From Gammaproteobacteria bacterium (GTDB lineage: Bacteria > Pseudomonadota > Gammaproteobacteria > Pseudomonadales > Azotimanducaceae): 64,000 nt of DNA. Below, in pieces: positions 39,904 through 49,203 of this stretch. Positions within the stretch are counted from its first letter, which is position 1; the number at the start of each line of letters is the position of its first letter. The stretch is from assembly GCA_030425195.1 (NCBI GenBank), contig JAUIAV010000014.1:51187-115186 (forward strand). Reading direction: 5' to 3'. A model generated the notes under the pieces. It had not been told where the DNA came from, searched no databases, and saw only the letters and a program-made list of their open reading frames with translations. Position numbers and translations under genes: made by a program.

Positions 39904-40377
39904 TCATTTTGTCCCCTCACTTTTTTCTCGCTCTGGTGAGCCTGAACTGCTGCGATAAGCCTGTATCCGCTCCTCCATCCATGCCTCGATATCACTCGAG
40001 AGCCAATAGTTGTTGGTCCCGGTCCCGCTAACGGGTTTAGGAAACTGGCCCTTGCCTATCCATTGATAGACCGCGTTGTGAGACAGACCTACGACATGTT
40101 CAACCTCTGATATCTTCAGGTAGCGATCCGACAAATCACCACATTCATTATCAACTAACGGTAGTCCGGTGGCTTCTTGGACTTCGCTCGCAAGCCAGCG
40201 ATTCACTGAGCGGTATGAATTAGGTTTGATGTCTATTGGCGGAGGGAGATTGCTGGATTCGATCCACCGATAGATCGTGGCGTCGGCGATCCCGAGTAGG
40301 TTTCTAAGTTCGCTCCGTTTCAAGAATCGGTCAGACACCTCAGCTAGTTCCTTGCCCCCTCTCCCTAAGAGCTTCAT
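39904..40377 (-). CDS. Double AlpA-like helix-turn-helix protein
   Basis: A 157-residue protein with two successive AlpA/excisionase-type DNA-binding domains. The first is at ~16-55 (F-L-K-R-S-E-L-R-N-L-L-G-I-A-D-A-T-I-Y-R-W) and the second at ~84-135 (Y-L-K-I-S-E-V-E-H-V-V-G-L-S-H-N-A-V-Y-Q-W-I-G). AlpA proteins activate integrase or assist excision. It lies just inside attL. The ATG at 40377 overlaps hsdR by 38 bases and has no clear ribosome site; an in-frame GTG at 40338, right after the hsdR stop and behind AAGGA, is a good alternative. Probably co-transcribed with the hsd genes. Confidence 0.85.
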   Translation of the reverse strand: MKLLGRGGKELAEVSDRFLKRSELRNLLGIADATIYRWIESSNLPPPIDIKPNSYRSVNRWLASEVQEATGLPLVDNECGDLSDRYLKISEVEHVVGLSHNAVYQWIGKGQFPKPVSGTGTNNYWLSSDIEAWMEERIQAYRSSSGSPEREKSEGTK

Positions 40378-43300
40378 ACAAACCAGCGTTGTTGAGCAGA
40401 ATGTTTTTCAGCCCCTTCTGGATATTGATGGATTCCAATGCCTGAGTGCTCATTTCGGTATGAGCATCTAGCGCGTCAATAATCGCGTTGACTAGCTCTT
40501 GATTCAGATCAGGCGAGTTCGAGAACTGTTCCTTTGTGTTGCTTCCGGCCTGCTTTATCAACGTTTCTGATTCCAGCAGCTTCCCCATAAGCACGTTGTT
40601 CACATAGATGAGTTTGTCGTTGTCTGTGAGATCGCCTTGAAACAGATCATTTACCTTCTCGATGATCTCCCGCAGATACGCTTTCTCAGGTTCCCGCACC
40701 TCGCCGCTACCGGCTTCCGTTATGGGCCTAAGTTCGGGGTATTGCTCGTCTAGCAGCGTCATCTTCTGCTTTCCCTTGTTGCGCAGGGAGTGATGCGTCA
40801 ACACAACCTGCGACAAATCAACTCCTTCCCGTTCTCTACCAAATTTGAGAAGCCGGATTAGGTATTTGAAGAAGATAAACCGTTTTTCGAACTCGGTATT
40901 TCCGTAGTCGAACACTTGAGACAGGAACGTGTAAACGCGGAGGTAGGTTGAAACGTCGGTACGGAACAGGAGTAGCGCGCTCATCTGGTCTCTGGCCGTT
41001 TTCTCTGCAACCTCATTATTGTTAGCCTCTGCCTCTTGAAGAGCCTGCTTGGACGCGGAGTATCTCTTCAGAAGCCGGTCAGCGACAGGTCCAATGGCGG
41101 CATCTAGTTGCCGCTGCCTCGCATTGGGGTCCAACTCGACGGCTACCACACGCTCTATTTCGTTCTCGTCATAGAGTCCGTACTCATCTAGCTTGGTGCG
41201 CAGATCGAGGACGATCTCCCGATCAGTGACATCCTCAAGAGTTGCCGTTGTGTAGTACGTCTTGAAAGCCTCTAGCACTTCTCCCGGATCATTCGCGAAG
41301 TCGAGTACGTAGGTTGTGTCTTTGCCCGGATATGCTCTATTCAGCCGTGAGAGTGTCTGTACGGCCTGTATGCCCGCCAATCTCTTGTCCACGTACATCG
41401 CACACAACAGTGGCTGATCGAAGCCCGTTTGGAATTTGTTGGCTACGAGCAGAACCTGATACTCCGCGCCCTTGAACGCCTCTCGAATATCTCGCCCTTT
41501 TAGCGTTGGGTTTAGTTCGGGGCTTGTCTCTTTGAACGGCTCCGGTCCGGATTCCTTGTCGTTGACCTCTCCAGAGAAGGCTACAAGTGATCTGATGTCG
41601 TAGCCTTTCTCTTGGATGTAGTTGGCCATGGCCAATTGCCAACGGACAGCCTCCAGCCTACTGGCGGTGACAACCATTGCCTTTGCCTTACCATCGAGGA
41701 GCAGAGCCACCATTTCTCGATAGTGTTCAATGACAATCTGCACTTTCTGGGAAATATTGTAGGGGTGGAGGCGAACCCAGCGCATGAGGCCCTTCATTGC
41801 CTCGCTACGCTCTACCTCCTTCTCGTCCCATTCCTTCCCCTCGTTCGCAAGCTTGAAAGCCAGACGATACGAAATGTAGTTCTGGAGGACATCCAGAATG
41901 AAGCCTTCCTCTATGGCTTGGCGCATGGAGTAGACGTGGAAGGCTTCGGGGAGATTGTCCTTCCCTTTGGCTTGACTTGGGTCTGGCACCCGCCCGAAGG
42001 TCTCCATCGTCTTAGCCTTGGGCGTGGCGGTAAAGGCTACGTAGGTAATACCAGCATCATTGGCCCTACCAGCCATCTGGGCTGCAAGCAGGTCTTCGGT
42101 GCTGACTTCACCACCGTCCTCGAGTTCTTGCTGCTCCTCGGCAGATAGTACTTGCTTCAATTTCGCGGCTGCCTGCCCTGTCTGGGAGCTATGCGCCTCA
42201 TCGGCGATGACTGCGAACCGCTTCCCTTGAGTTGCCGTAAGCTCACGAACTGCCTCCAGCGCGAATGGAAAAGTCTGGATGGTGCAGACCACGATTTTCT
42301 TATCTCCAGATAAGGCTTCAGCTAGTTCGGCACTCTTACTGCCGGTAGCCCCTTTGATCGTGGCGACAACTCCACTGGTGCGCTCGAAGGAGAAAATGGC
42401 TTCCTGAAGCTGGCCATCAATGACGTTCCGGTCGGATACCACCAGAACCGAATCGAAGACCTTCTGGTCCTTGGAGTCGTGGAGATCACTCAGGAAGTGG
42501 GCACTCCAAGCAATAGAATTGGTTTTACCGCTACCGGCTGAATGTTGGATCAGGTACTTCTGCCCCGGTCCTTCCCTCAGAACCGCATCTAGGAGTTTTC
42601 GGGTGACGTCTAGCTGGTGATAGCGAGGGAAGATGATTGTCTTGATCTTCTTCTTGTCATCCCGCTCGGCTATTAGATAGCGACCCAGAATGTCCAGCCA
42701 GCTATCTCGCTGCCACACCTGCTCCCAGAGGTAAGCCGTCATTGGCCCGTTTGGGTTCAGAGGATTGCCAGCGGCACCATTGTCCCCTTGATTGAATGGA
42801 AGGAAGACCGTGTTTGGTCCCGCGAGCTTGGTTGTCATCTTCACTTGGCTGCTACTTACGGCGAAGTGAACAAGAGCCCCACTTGGGAACGTCAGGAGTG
42901 GCTCTGGAGACTGCCCCTTAGGATTTGGAACACGGTCAAACCGATACTGATCGACGGCATCATCAATGCTCTGTGTGAAATCCGTCTTCAGTTCTACCGT
43001 GGCAACCGGGATGCCATTCAGGAACAACGCTAGGTCAATGCTGTTCTCGTTATGCTGCGAGTACCGGACTTGCCGGATCACCCGAAGGCGATTTGCGAAG
43101 TACCGTTCGGTGATGTCCGGATTCATGGACATTGCCGGCTTAAACTGCGCCATCCTGAGCTTGCTGCGCAGCCCTAGGAGGTCGAATCCCTGCCGCAGCA
43201 CTTGTAGCGTTCCGCTTTGATCTAAAGACGCTCTGAGGCGCTGTAGTAGCGTTTGAAGGGCAGATGCACCGTGGTTCTTGGTTAGGGTTTCCCAAGCCTC

Positions 43301-43456
43301 GGGCTGCGTAGCTTGGACCCAATCGAGAATGTCAGGCGGGTAGAGAGCAAATGCGCGGTCATAGCCTTTCGCATCGTCTGCGTTATGAAGCCAGCCATTG
43401 GCGGCAAGATGCTCACAAATCTCATCCTCGAACTTGATCTCCTTATGGAGATTCAC
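40340..43456 (-). CDS. hsdR: Type I restriction enzyme, R subunit
   Basis: A 1038-residue HsdR, the motor and nuclease subunit. The N-terminal PD-(D/E)XK site has Asp141 and E-L-K at 155-157 (S-I-D-L-A-L-F ... V-A-T-V-E-L-K). Walker A is H-S-A-G-S-G-K-T (~305-312), and the DEAD-like motif V-I-A-D-E-A-H-S-S lies near 420. Later helicase motifs include F-T-A-T-P and L-L-V-A-N-K-F-Q-T-G-F-D-Q-P. GTG start at 43456 overlaps hsdS by 4 bases. All catalytic motifs look intact. Confidence 0.96.
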   Translation of the reverse strand: MNLHKEIKFEDEICEHLAANGWLHNADDAKGYDRAFALYPPDILDWVQATQPEAWETLTKNHGASALQTLLQRLRASLDQSGTLQVLRQGFDLLGLRSKLRMAQFKPAMSMNPDITERYFANRLRVIRQVRYSQHNENSIDLALFLNGIPVATVELKTDFTQSIDDAVDQYRFDRVPNPKGQSPEPLLTFPSGALVHFAVSSSQVKMTTKLAGPNTVFLPFNQGDNGAAGNPLNPNGPMTAYLWEQVWQRDSWLDILGRYLIAERDDKKKIKTIIFPRYHQLDVTRKLLDAVLREGPGQKYLIQHSAGSGKTNSIAWSAHFLSDLHDSKDQKVFDSVLVVSDRNVIDGQLQEAIFSFERTSGVVATIKGATGSKSAELAEALSGDKKIVVCTIQTFPFALEAVRELTATQGKRFAVIADEAHSSQTGQAAAKLKQVLSAEEQQELEDGGEVSTEDLLAAQMAGRANDAGITYVAFTATPKAKTMETFGRVPDPSQAKGKDNLPEAFHVYSMRQAIEEGFILDVLQNYISYRLAFKLANEGKEWDEKEVERSEAMKGLMRWVRLHPYNISQKVQIVIEHYREMVALLLDGKAKAMVVTASRLEAVRWQLAMANYIQEKGYDIRSLVAFSGEVNDKESGPEPFKETSPELNPTLKGRDIREAFKGAEYQVLLVANKFQTGFDQPLLCAMYVDKRLAGIQAVQTLSRLNRAYPGKDTTYVLDFANDPGEVLEAFKTYYTTATLEDVTDREIVLDLRTKLDEYGLYDENEIERVVAVELDPNARQRQLDAAIGPVADRLLKRYSASKQALQEAEANNNEVAEKTARDQMSALLLFRTDVSTYLRVYTFLSQVFDYGNTEFEKRFIFFKYLIRLLKFGREREGVDLSQVVLTHHSLRNKGKQKMTLLDEQYPELRPITEAGSGEVREPEKAYLREIIEKVNDLFQGDLTDNDKLIYVNNVLMGKLLESETLIKQAGSNTKEQFSNSPDLNQELVNAIIDALDAHTEMSTQALESINIQKGLKNILLNNAGLYEALRERGQGTS

Positions 43457-44772
43457 ATCGCCTCCTCAAGAACGTCACCTCGAACATCGATTTTGCCGGT
43501 AACTGCGGCGGAGATCAGGGCAGAGCGTCGTTCTTTGAGCAATTCAACCGAATACAACGCAGCACCAATCAATCTATCAAACTGATCCAACTGCTCTTCG
43601 AGGTATGTGACGATCTCACCCTGCTCTTCTATTGGAGGTACAGGTATTCGCAAGTACTTAACATTGCCGCAGTTCAAATGCGGATGCAGAGCACCAGTCT
43701 TTATGGACATCAAACTGTGAAAACCAAAGTTGGAGTTAAGCACCCAAGAAAGCCAATCCCCTCTAATCTCATTATGCTTAGGCGTTAGAATGATCAGCGC
43801 GTGACAGTTGCATCCCTCGAACTCGTCAGGCACAACAGCTACTTGCCCGATATCACCTGTCTGAACCACCAACACGTCCCCTTTCCGCAGAATGGATTTT
43901 TGGTGTTGTTCACTCCATTCTTTGGTTACGTAGTAAGGGGTATCAAACCGGATGGTGTTGTCCTTTATGTGCAAGGACTGGAGATATCTAACTCCCTCAT
44001 CCACAAGCACATCCCTCGTCGGTCCCACATAACCGTTCGTTATCTTGGTGATTAGCGAGGCTAAGACTCGGATCTCCCAGTGGGCCGGAATCTCGTTAAT
44101 CCAATCGATCCCCGAAGACTTCATTGACGCGTCAGAGTTCAGACCTTCGGTGACCGCATGACTGATGACTGCCTGCCGTTTTTCCTTTAGCAGCCCGACT
44201 AAACGTTGCTGATCGGCAATCAGTGCGTCGATCTTGAAGATTTCTGTGTCAAGGAAGCAGGCTATCGCCGTCTGTTCCTCGACTGGAGGCAGTACAACAG
44301 GCATCAGTTTGAAATCGGAGAACTTCATCGACTGCCTTAAGCCTCCACCCATTGAATAGAACACTTTCGCACTATCGTAGGCGCGAAACAGGTAACTCAG
44401 AAAACGAGGGTGGCCTTTCGTCGGCCGAACGCAAAGATACGCTGATGTGATGATTCCGTCTTCTTCAACTAACGCTGATCGAAGGCTGCGCTTGTCATTT
44501 TGTAGGTCTGTGAGCCGGAAAACGATGTCTCCCGCTCTAACAATCTGGTAGGTCTCAAATGACTCTGGAAGTAGGCCGTCAGTAGTATTGATGTCTTTCG
44601 GAACTATTCTGCCGTAGCTCAACGACAACAGATTGTTGCTGATCATTCCTAGATTCTTTTCTTTGCGCTCAACTACCAACCCTCGCAATGGTTCTACTAA
44701 CCAGTGCGATGGTACTTCCCCGATCCACTCAACTCCGGTGTCTCGGTAGTCTGAGTATCGCGGGAAACTCAA
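43453..44772 (-). CDS. hsdS: Type I restriction enzyme, specificity subunit
   Basis: A 439-residue HsdS with two target-recognition domains. Each begins with the typical E-W-I-G-E-V-P-S-H-W (near residue 15) and D-W-I-N-E-I-P-A-H-W (near ~223). Each ends in a conserved helical spacer (L-P-P-V-E-E-Q-T-A-I-A and V-P-P-I-E-E-Q-G-E-I-V). The start is TTG at 44772, overlapping the hsdM stop by 4 bases (TTGA). The recognised DNA sequence cannot be read from the protein. Confidence 0.95.
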   Translation of the reverse strand: MSFPRYSDYRDTGVEWIGEVPSHWLVEPLRGLVVERKEKNLGMISNNLLSLSYGRIVPKDINTTDGLLPESFETYQIVRAGDIVFRLTDLQNDKRSLRSALVEEDGIITSAYLCVRPTKGHPRFLSYLFRAYDSAKVFYSMGGGLRQSMKFSDFKLMPVVLPPVEEQTAIACFLDTEIFKIDALIADQQRLVGLLKEKRQAVISHAVTEGLNSDASMKSSGIDWINEIPAHWEIRVLASLITKITNGYVGPTRDVLVDEGVRYLQSLHIKDNTIRFDTPYYVTKEWSEQHQKSILRKGDVLVVQTGDIGQVAVVPDEFEGCNCHALIILTPKHNEIRGDWLSWVLNSNFGFHSLMSIKTGALHPHLNCGNVKYLRIPVPPIEEQGEIVTYLEEQLDQFDRLIGAALYSVELLKERRSALISAAVTGKIDVRGDVLEEAM

Positions 44773-46511
44773 TGTTCAAGCTCACTAATCATCTGGACGA
44801 TCCGATCCGTCACAACCTTGAGATCGGTATCAATCTCCTCAAGTTCACGTGGCGGCTTGAAGACATAGAAGTGTCGGTTAAACGGTATCTCATACCCGAT
44901 CTTGTTCTTGTCGTAGTCAATCCAAGCATCTGGAATATGGGGTAGCACCTCTCGCTGGAAATACTCGTCGATGTCCTCGCCGAGAGGTATTTCCTCCGTA
45001 TCTCGCAGAGACGTATCTGGTTTGGGCTGGCCTTTTTTCTTTCCACGAGTCTCCTTTAGGGCGTTGCCTTGGTCGTCGCGCAGCGGACGCTCCACGGTAA
45101 TGGTCTGGTAGCCGAAATCGCTGTTAGCAAAGACTCTGCTGATTGGCACATCATCAATGAATGTTTCCTTCGCTTCACCGAATATCCGCGTAATTTCCGC
45201 TATATGATCGTCACTAAGCTGTTTGCGTTTACTTCCAAGGCTTTTACGCATCTTCTCCCACATCCCGCTGGCATCGATTAGCTGTACCTTGCCCATACGA
45301 TGATCCGGTTTGCGGTTGGAGACGATCCATACGTAAGTGCTAATGCCCGTGTTGTAGAACATATCCGTTGGCAAACCGATAACGGCCTCCAACAGATCGT
45401 TCTCTAGCACATAGCGACGAATCTCGCTCTCGCCACTGCCAGCGTTGCCCGTGAACAGCGGGGAGCCGTTGAGCACGATACCGAAACGGCTTCCGCCATC
45501 TTTCACCGGACGCATCTTGGAAATCAGGTGCATTAGAAACAACAACGACCCATCACTCACTCGTGGCAGCCCGGGGCCAAATCGTCCGTTGAAGCCTTGC
45601 TCCTGATGCTCCTTGTCGATGACCGCCTTGATTTTCTTCCATTCCACGCCAAACGGTGGGTTGGAAAGCATGTAGTCGAAGTGCTTTCCGGATAGACCAT
45701 CATCTGAGAGGGTATTGCCGTAGATGATGTTGCTGATGTCCTGCCCCTTGATCAGCATGTCAGCCTTACAGATGGCATAGGACTCAGCGTTTAGCTCCTG
45801 TCCATACATCACCAATCTGGCATCTGGGTTAAGCCCGCCTAGATGATCCTCAGCAACGGACAGCATCCCTCCAGTCCCCGCCGCCGGATCATAGAGTGAT
45901 CTAACAACTCCCGGCTTGGTTAGAGCGTCGTCATCCTCGATGAATAGCAGATTGACCATTAGCCGGATAACTTCTCTTGGGGTGAAATGCTCTCCCGCAG
46001 TCTCATTAGAAAGCTCGGCAAACCGTCGAATGAGTTCCTCAAAGACATGCCCCATCTGCTCATTGCTGACCACATTGGGGTGAAGGTCGATATTGGCGAA
46101 CTTTTCCGTCACCAAGTACAAGAGACTAGTCCTTGCCAGCCGGTCAATGTGAGCATGGAAGTCGAAACACTCAAATATGTCCCTAACCGCTGGGGAGAAT
46201 CCTTGAATGTAGGAGAACGTGTTCTCAGCAATATTGTCCTGATCCCCCATCAACTTTTTCAGGTCCAACGGGGAGGTGTTGTAGAAAAGCTGACCAGATT
46301 TCTTCAGCAGAAAGGGCTCAGGATTCAGCCCTGCGGTAGTTCGCTTTTCTAGCTCTGAGAGTACGTCCGCCTTTGTAGGCTCTAGAACACAATCTAGGCG
46401 CCGCAAGACTGTGAATGGGAGAATGACCCTACCGTACTCAGACTGCTTGTAATCGCCTCTCAAGAGGTCTGCTACGCTCCAGATAAAGGAGGAGAGGTTC
46501 TGCTGGCTCAC
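44769..46511 (-). CDS. hsdM: Type I restriction enzyme, methylase subunit
   Basis: A 580-residue N6-adenine methyltransferase. The HsdM N-terminal helical domain (F-I-W-S-V-A-D-L-L-R-G) is followed by the SAM motif Y-D-P-A-A-G-T-G-G-M-L (~207-217) and catalytic N-P-P-F at 284-287. The start is GTG at 46511. First of the three hsd genes in transcription order (M-S-R), all coupled by 4-base overlaps; a small RHH gene lies 34 bases upstream. Confidence 0.96.
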   Translation of the reverse strand: MSQQNLSSFIWSVADLLRGDYKQSEYGRVILPFTVLRRLDCVLEPTKADVLSELEKRTTAGLNPEPFLLKKSGQLFYNTSPLDLKKLMGDQDNIAENTFSYIQGFSPAVRDIFECFDFHAHIDRLARTSLLYLVTEKFANIDLHPNVVSNEQMGHVFEELIRRFAELSNETAGEHFTPREVIRLMVNLLFIEDDDALTKPGVVRSLYDPAAGTGGMLSVAEDHLGGLNPDARLVMYGQELNAESYAICKADMLIKGQDISNIIYGNTLSDDGLSGKHFDYMLSNPPFGVEWKKIKAVIDKEHQEQGFNGRFGPGLPRVSDGSLLFLMHLISKMRPVKDGGSRFGIVLNGSPLFTGNAGSGESEIRRYVLENDLLEAVIGLPTDMFYNTGISTYVWIVSNRKPDHRMGKVQLIDASGMWEKMRKSLGSKRKQLSDDHIAEITRIFGEAKETFIDDVPISRVFANSDFGYQTITVERPLRDDQGNALKETRGKKKGQPKPDTSLRDTEEIPLGEDIDEYFQREVLPHIPDAWIDYDKNKIGYEIPFNRHFYVFKPPRELEEIDTDLKVVTDRIVQMISELEH

Positions 46512-46545
46512 GTTGCCTCCCGGGGGTATGCGCTAAGCGGTAGAC

Positions 46546-46701
46546 TCATTTGGCCTCCTTGCTCGCCACATGATCCTCTAGAACCAGCCGCACGTACTCG
46601 GCAACCTTACGCCGATCATCCTTCGCCAGTTGGTTCAATCGCCTTTTTAGCTTTGGGGGAACACGCACAGAAAGGCGCGATTCAGTTTCGGCTTGCTTCA
46701 T
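46546..46701 (-). CDS. Small ribbon-helix-helix-like protein
   Basis: A 51-residue protein (M-K-Q-A-E-T-E-S-R-L-S-V-R-V-P-P-K-L-K) with the beta-strand then two-helix pattern of Arc/MetJ-type repressors (S-R-L-S-V-R-V-P-P, then L-N-Q-L-A, then A-E-Y-V-R-L-V-L-E). A longer frame to an ATG at 46827 exists, but it would leave only 14 bases to the divergent neighbour and adds a non-RHH segment. It is 34 bases before hsdM and may repress the restriction operon. Confidence 0.65.
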   Translation of the reverse strand: MKQAETESRLSVRVPPKLKRRLNQLAKDDRRKVAEYVRLVLEDHVASKEAK

Positions 46702-46841
46702 ACAACTCAGCCATTGATAGGACGAGTAGGAGTCTACTCGACCGTGGGTGCCAATGGCATACGTTGGTTCCCGTTTTGAGACCAGCTTAGGGTTAGGAGT
46801 CGATCCAATCTCTATAAATACCTTCATAGCGCAGCACAGAA

Positions 46842-47276
46842 ATGACTATGAAGAACGAAAGACAACCACGCCGATACGACACACGGCAGGCAGACCGGGC
46901 ACCTTTCAGCATCATGTTCAGCGACGGGATTCTCTATGTCGGGCCACCGCCAACTGACGGTAGATGCACTATCTGTAAACGACACGTCTCTGAACTAGTC
47001 CCCTTCGGCCACGAGGTACTAAGCGTGTACGAGGGGCGGCTAGAACTGAACTACCGCGAGGCTGACATATGGGAGTATGTGACTAGTTGGGAATGCAAAA
47101 CCTGCTCAGGCCGGAAGGGACCCCTATGGGAAATCCGGCTTGAGCATCGCATTGGTCGACGGTTGACCAGCAGCGAGCGAAGAGAACTGCGAGCCAACAG
47201 GGAGCGTCGTCGACAGGATTTCTTCAACACAGCGTTGTCAATCCACAATCCTGACGCGCCTGACAAGCCAATCTAA
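46842..47276 (+). CDS. Hypothetical protein with two CxxC pairs
   Basis: A 144-residue protein of unknown function. C42-x-x-C45 and C85-x-x-C88 could bind one zinc ion. The C-terminal third is very basic (R-R-E-L-R-A-N-R-E-R-R-R), suggesting nucleic-acid binding. Start ATG at 46842; another in-frame ATG is two codons later. It diverges from the RHH-hsd genes. Confidence 0.6.
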   Translation: MTMKNERQPRRYDTRQADRAPFSIMFSDGILYVGPPPTDGRCTICKRHVSELVPFGHEVLSVYEGRLELNYREADIWEYVTSWECKTCSGRKGPLWEIRLEHRIGRRLTSSERRELRANRERRRQDFFNTALSIHNPDAPDKPI

Positions 47277-47416
47277 CCCACCCCATGGCGTCAGATTGAT
47301 TAAAAGAATTGATTATAAATCAATAAGTTATTGACACTATCTTATAAACAGGTTACTATACGTTTCGTCTAAATCTGAAAGGAGAAGACCAGCTAGAAAA
47401 AAGGAGAACCTCGAAA
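47277..47416 (+). promoter_or_regulatory. Strong sigma70 promoter with an adjacent palindrome
   Basis: TTGACA (47331-47336), a 17-base spacer and TACTAT (47354-47359) make a near-consensus sigma70 promoter. A perfect TTGAT-N5-ATCAA palindrome (47309-47323) ends 7 bases before the -35 and could be an operator. It drives the rightward genes beginning at 47417 or 47716. The rest of the 140-bp gap holds nothing else I can identify. Confidence 0.7.
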
Positions 47417-47719
47417 ATGTGCAACCGCATCACCTACGGGCGCGGCTGTGTGCTCGCACGCTACAGCCATCGACCCACCGAAACTTTCGGCCATTCAAGT
47501 GGCCAACCTACACTCTTTCAGCGGTCGCCATTAGACCTAGCGCCTTTTCCCATCAGTCAGATGTTAAGCGTCAAAAACCGACGCTATATATCTCTGTGCT
47601 CTGAGCGATTCCAGAGCTTGAGGAGCCAATCCTCTAAGGCGTGGCCAAGTAATCGCACAACCCAACATTCAGACCGTGTAGCCGTGAGCCCCGATCTCCT
47701 GCGGAAGGTGAGACTATGA
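47417..47719 (+). CDS. Small hypothetical protein, possibly a leader ORF
   Basis: A 100-residue frame with no recognisable domain. Support: it starts with ATG 9 bases after AAGGAGA, lies ~60 bases downstream of a strong promoter, and its TGA overlaps the ATG of the next gene (ATGA), as in coupled translation. Against: the composition is Ser/Arg-rich with no conserved look. It may serve mainly to couple translation of the next gene. Confidence 0.45.
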   Translation: MCNRITYGRGCVLARYSHRPTETFGHSSGQPTLFQRSPLDLAPFPISQMLSVKNRRYISLCSERFQSLRSQSSKAWPSNRTTQHSDRVAVSPDLLRKVRL

Positions 47720-49203
47720 CTTCCGTTAAGAGATACCAGATAGAACCAACAATGGCGTTAAACCCTTGTTTGGATAGCCAAAGTAATAGCCAACGTGAAT
47801 CGATCACTTGCGTTGTTGATTCAGAGCCGAGTGATTCTAAGAAAAGCAAAGGGCAGTTACTGATAGAAAGTCTTTGTTGTGATGAAGACAGTGATGACAA
47901 AACCACTTCGCCGCATATCTTCACTGCACCCCTCGAGTCGTCTGATCCAGCCGTAGAGGAAATACTCTCCCTTACCCTGAATCCGTTTAGCAACCTTCCA
48001 GACACGAGGATGGGAGAAGTAGTCGCCCTAGCTGACGAGATTGATGCCTATCTGCACGGTCCTGATATGCCAGATGCGGCAATCCTGCTCCTGACACTGT
48101 ATCCAATCTCTAAACTTGAGCTAGCGTGCAAGTACGCTACACGTAGCCGTGCAGGTGTAGAGCAATCGCTACCTGACGAACCACCCCCTGTTCCTGACGT
48201 GCACCCGCAACTGCCTGAACTGGACTGCTCTATCACACGTGCCAAAAGGTCGGAAGAGAGCAAGAAAGGAAGGAATTTGCACAGTCTGAAACAGGCAGCA
48301 CTAAGAGATGGCTTGTCCAACATCATCCATGAACACAGCCCATACCCACCTGATGCAGCACGAGCTTCTTGGTTGTTCCAAACATTTCGTTCAGTGGTAG
48401 ATGAAGCGTTACTTAGTGATCCCTTCATCGCACGCTGGAAATTTCGCGCGGAAAGATACGAAGCGTTACGCAAACCAGCCTACGACTATGTCTTCCACAT
48501 AACCCCCGCGTACCCAGTTGGTAGTTCAGTATTAGTCGAAGAGTTCAATCAGTTGATGTTCCGTACCAACCGGAGGCTGTTTGGACCCAACTGGTGGGAC
48601 CATGGACTGTATCTACAAGGCTTTATCGCCGCTGAACAGAAGTCAGACTCAGAGAGCTTTGGGCTTCATTTCCAAGGCGCCGTGATCTCCCCCCTCCCGA
48701 GCAAAAAATTGCCCGAAAGGAAGAAACACTCCCCAGAAAGTGTTCTAGCAATCATGTTGGACGAAGCAAAGCGAGCAGCAAACAAATCTGGACGCCGGCA
48801 ACTGTTCACAGCCACATCAATTCGTGTTGAACCTATGCGTTCAACTGATGAACTTGTCAGCTACCTCACCAAGGAGCTTACGGAGCGGGATGGCGCCGTC
48901 GCCGATCTTTTGTACGAACTTGGTCCAAAAGGAATCAACTGGCTTGGTATACCAACTTTTGGAGGACACAAATCTAATAATCAGCAAGAAATAGGTGTTA
49001 GAGACACGGGCAGGAAGAACGGACGCTGCATATGCAGTAAGGACGGCCCTTGCGCAGCTACAGGGAACAGCCACTGCGAGAGGATACAGCTTCCCTATCA
49101 ACAACAAAACAGAGGTAAAAGGAGATCAGTGTCATGTCCCGTTCGGTATAGCTTGAACTCTCTTCCTAAAAGAAAAAAAACGAGGAGATTCAGAAATGAA
49201 TGA
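47716..49203 (+). CDS. Large hypothetical protein, possible HUH/HUQ-type Rep-like
   Basis: A 495-residue protein without a family I can name. Its C-terminal half carries a pattern like rolling-circle Rep proteins: a strand V-F-H-I-T-P (259-264), G-L-H-F-Q-G (His318-x-Gln320, the HUQ variant of the HUH metal site) and Y-L-T-K (Tyr383, Lys386; YxxK). The region N-R-R-L-F-G-P-N-W-W between them also recalls Rep-like proteins of small mobile elements. The N-terminal ~180 residues are low-complexity and acidic. Coupled at both ends: ATGA with the small frame upstream and an 8-base overlap with the RNase H gene. The Rep assignment is inference. Confidence 0.45.
   Translation: MTSVKRYQIEPTMALNPCLDSQSNSQRESITCVVDSEPSDSKKSKGQLLIESLCCDEDSDDKTTSPHIFTAPLESSDPAVEEILSLTLNPFSNLPDTRMGEVVALADEIDAYLHGPDMPDAAILLLTLYPISKLELACKYATRSRAGVEQSLPDEPPPVPDVHPQLPELDCSITRAKRSEESKKGRNLHSLKQAALRDGLSNIIHEHSPYPPDAARASWLFQTFRSVVDEALLSDPFIARWKFRAERYEALRKPAYDYVFHITPAYPVGSSVLVEEFNQLMFRTNRRLFGPNWWDHGLYLQGFIAAEQKSDSESFGLHFQGAVISPLPSKKLPERKKHSPESVLAIMLDEAKRAANKSGRRQLFTATSIRVEPMRSTDELVSYLTKELTERDGAVADLLYELGPKGINWLGIPTFGGHKSNNQQEIGVRDTGRKNGRCICSKDGPCAATGNSHCERIQLPYQQQNRGKRRSVSCPVRYSLNSLPKRKKTRRFRNE

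Noticed and set aside
47419..47604. Alternative small frame in the Rep-like leader
   Set aside because: It starts two bases after a better-supported frame and lacks the stop/start coupling to the next gene.
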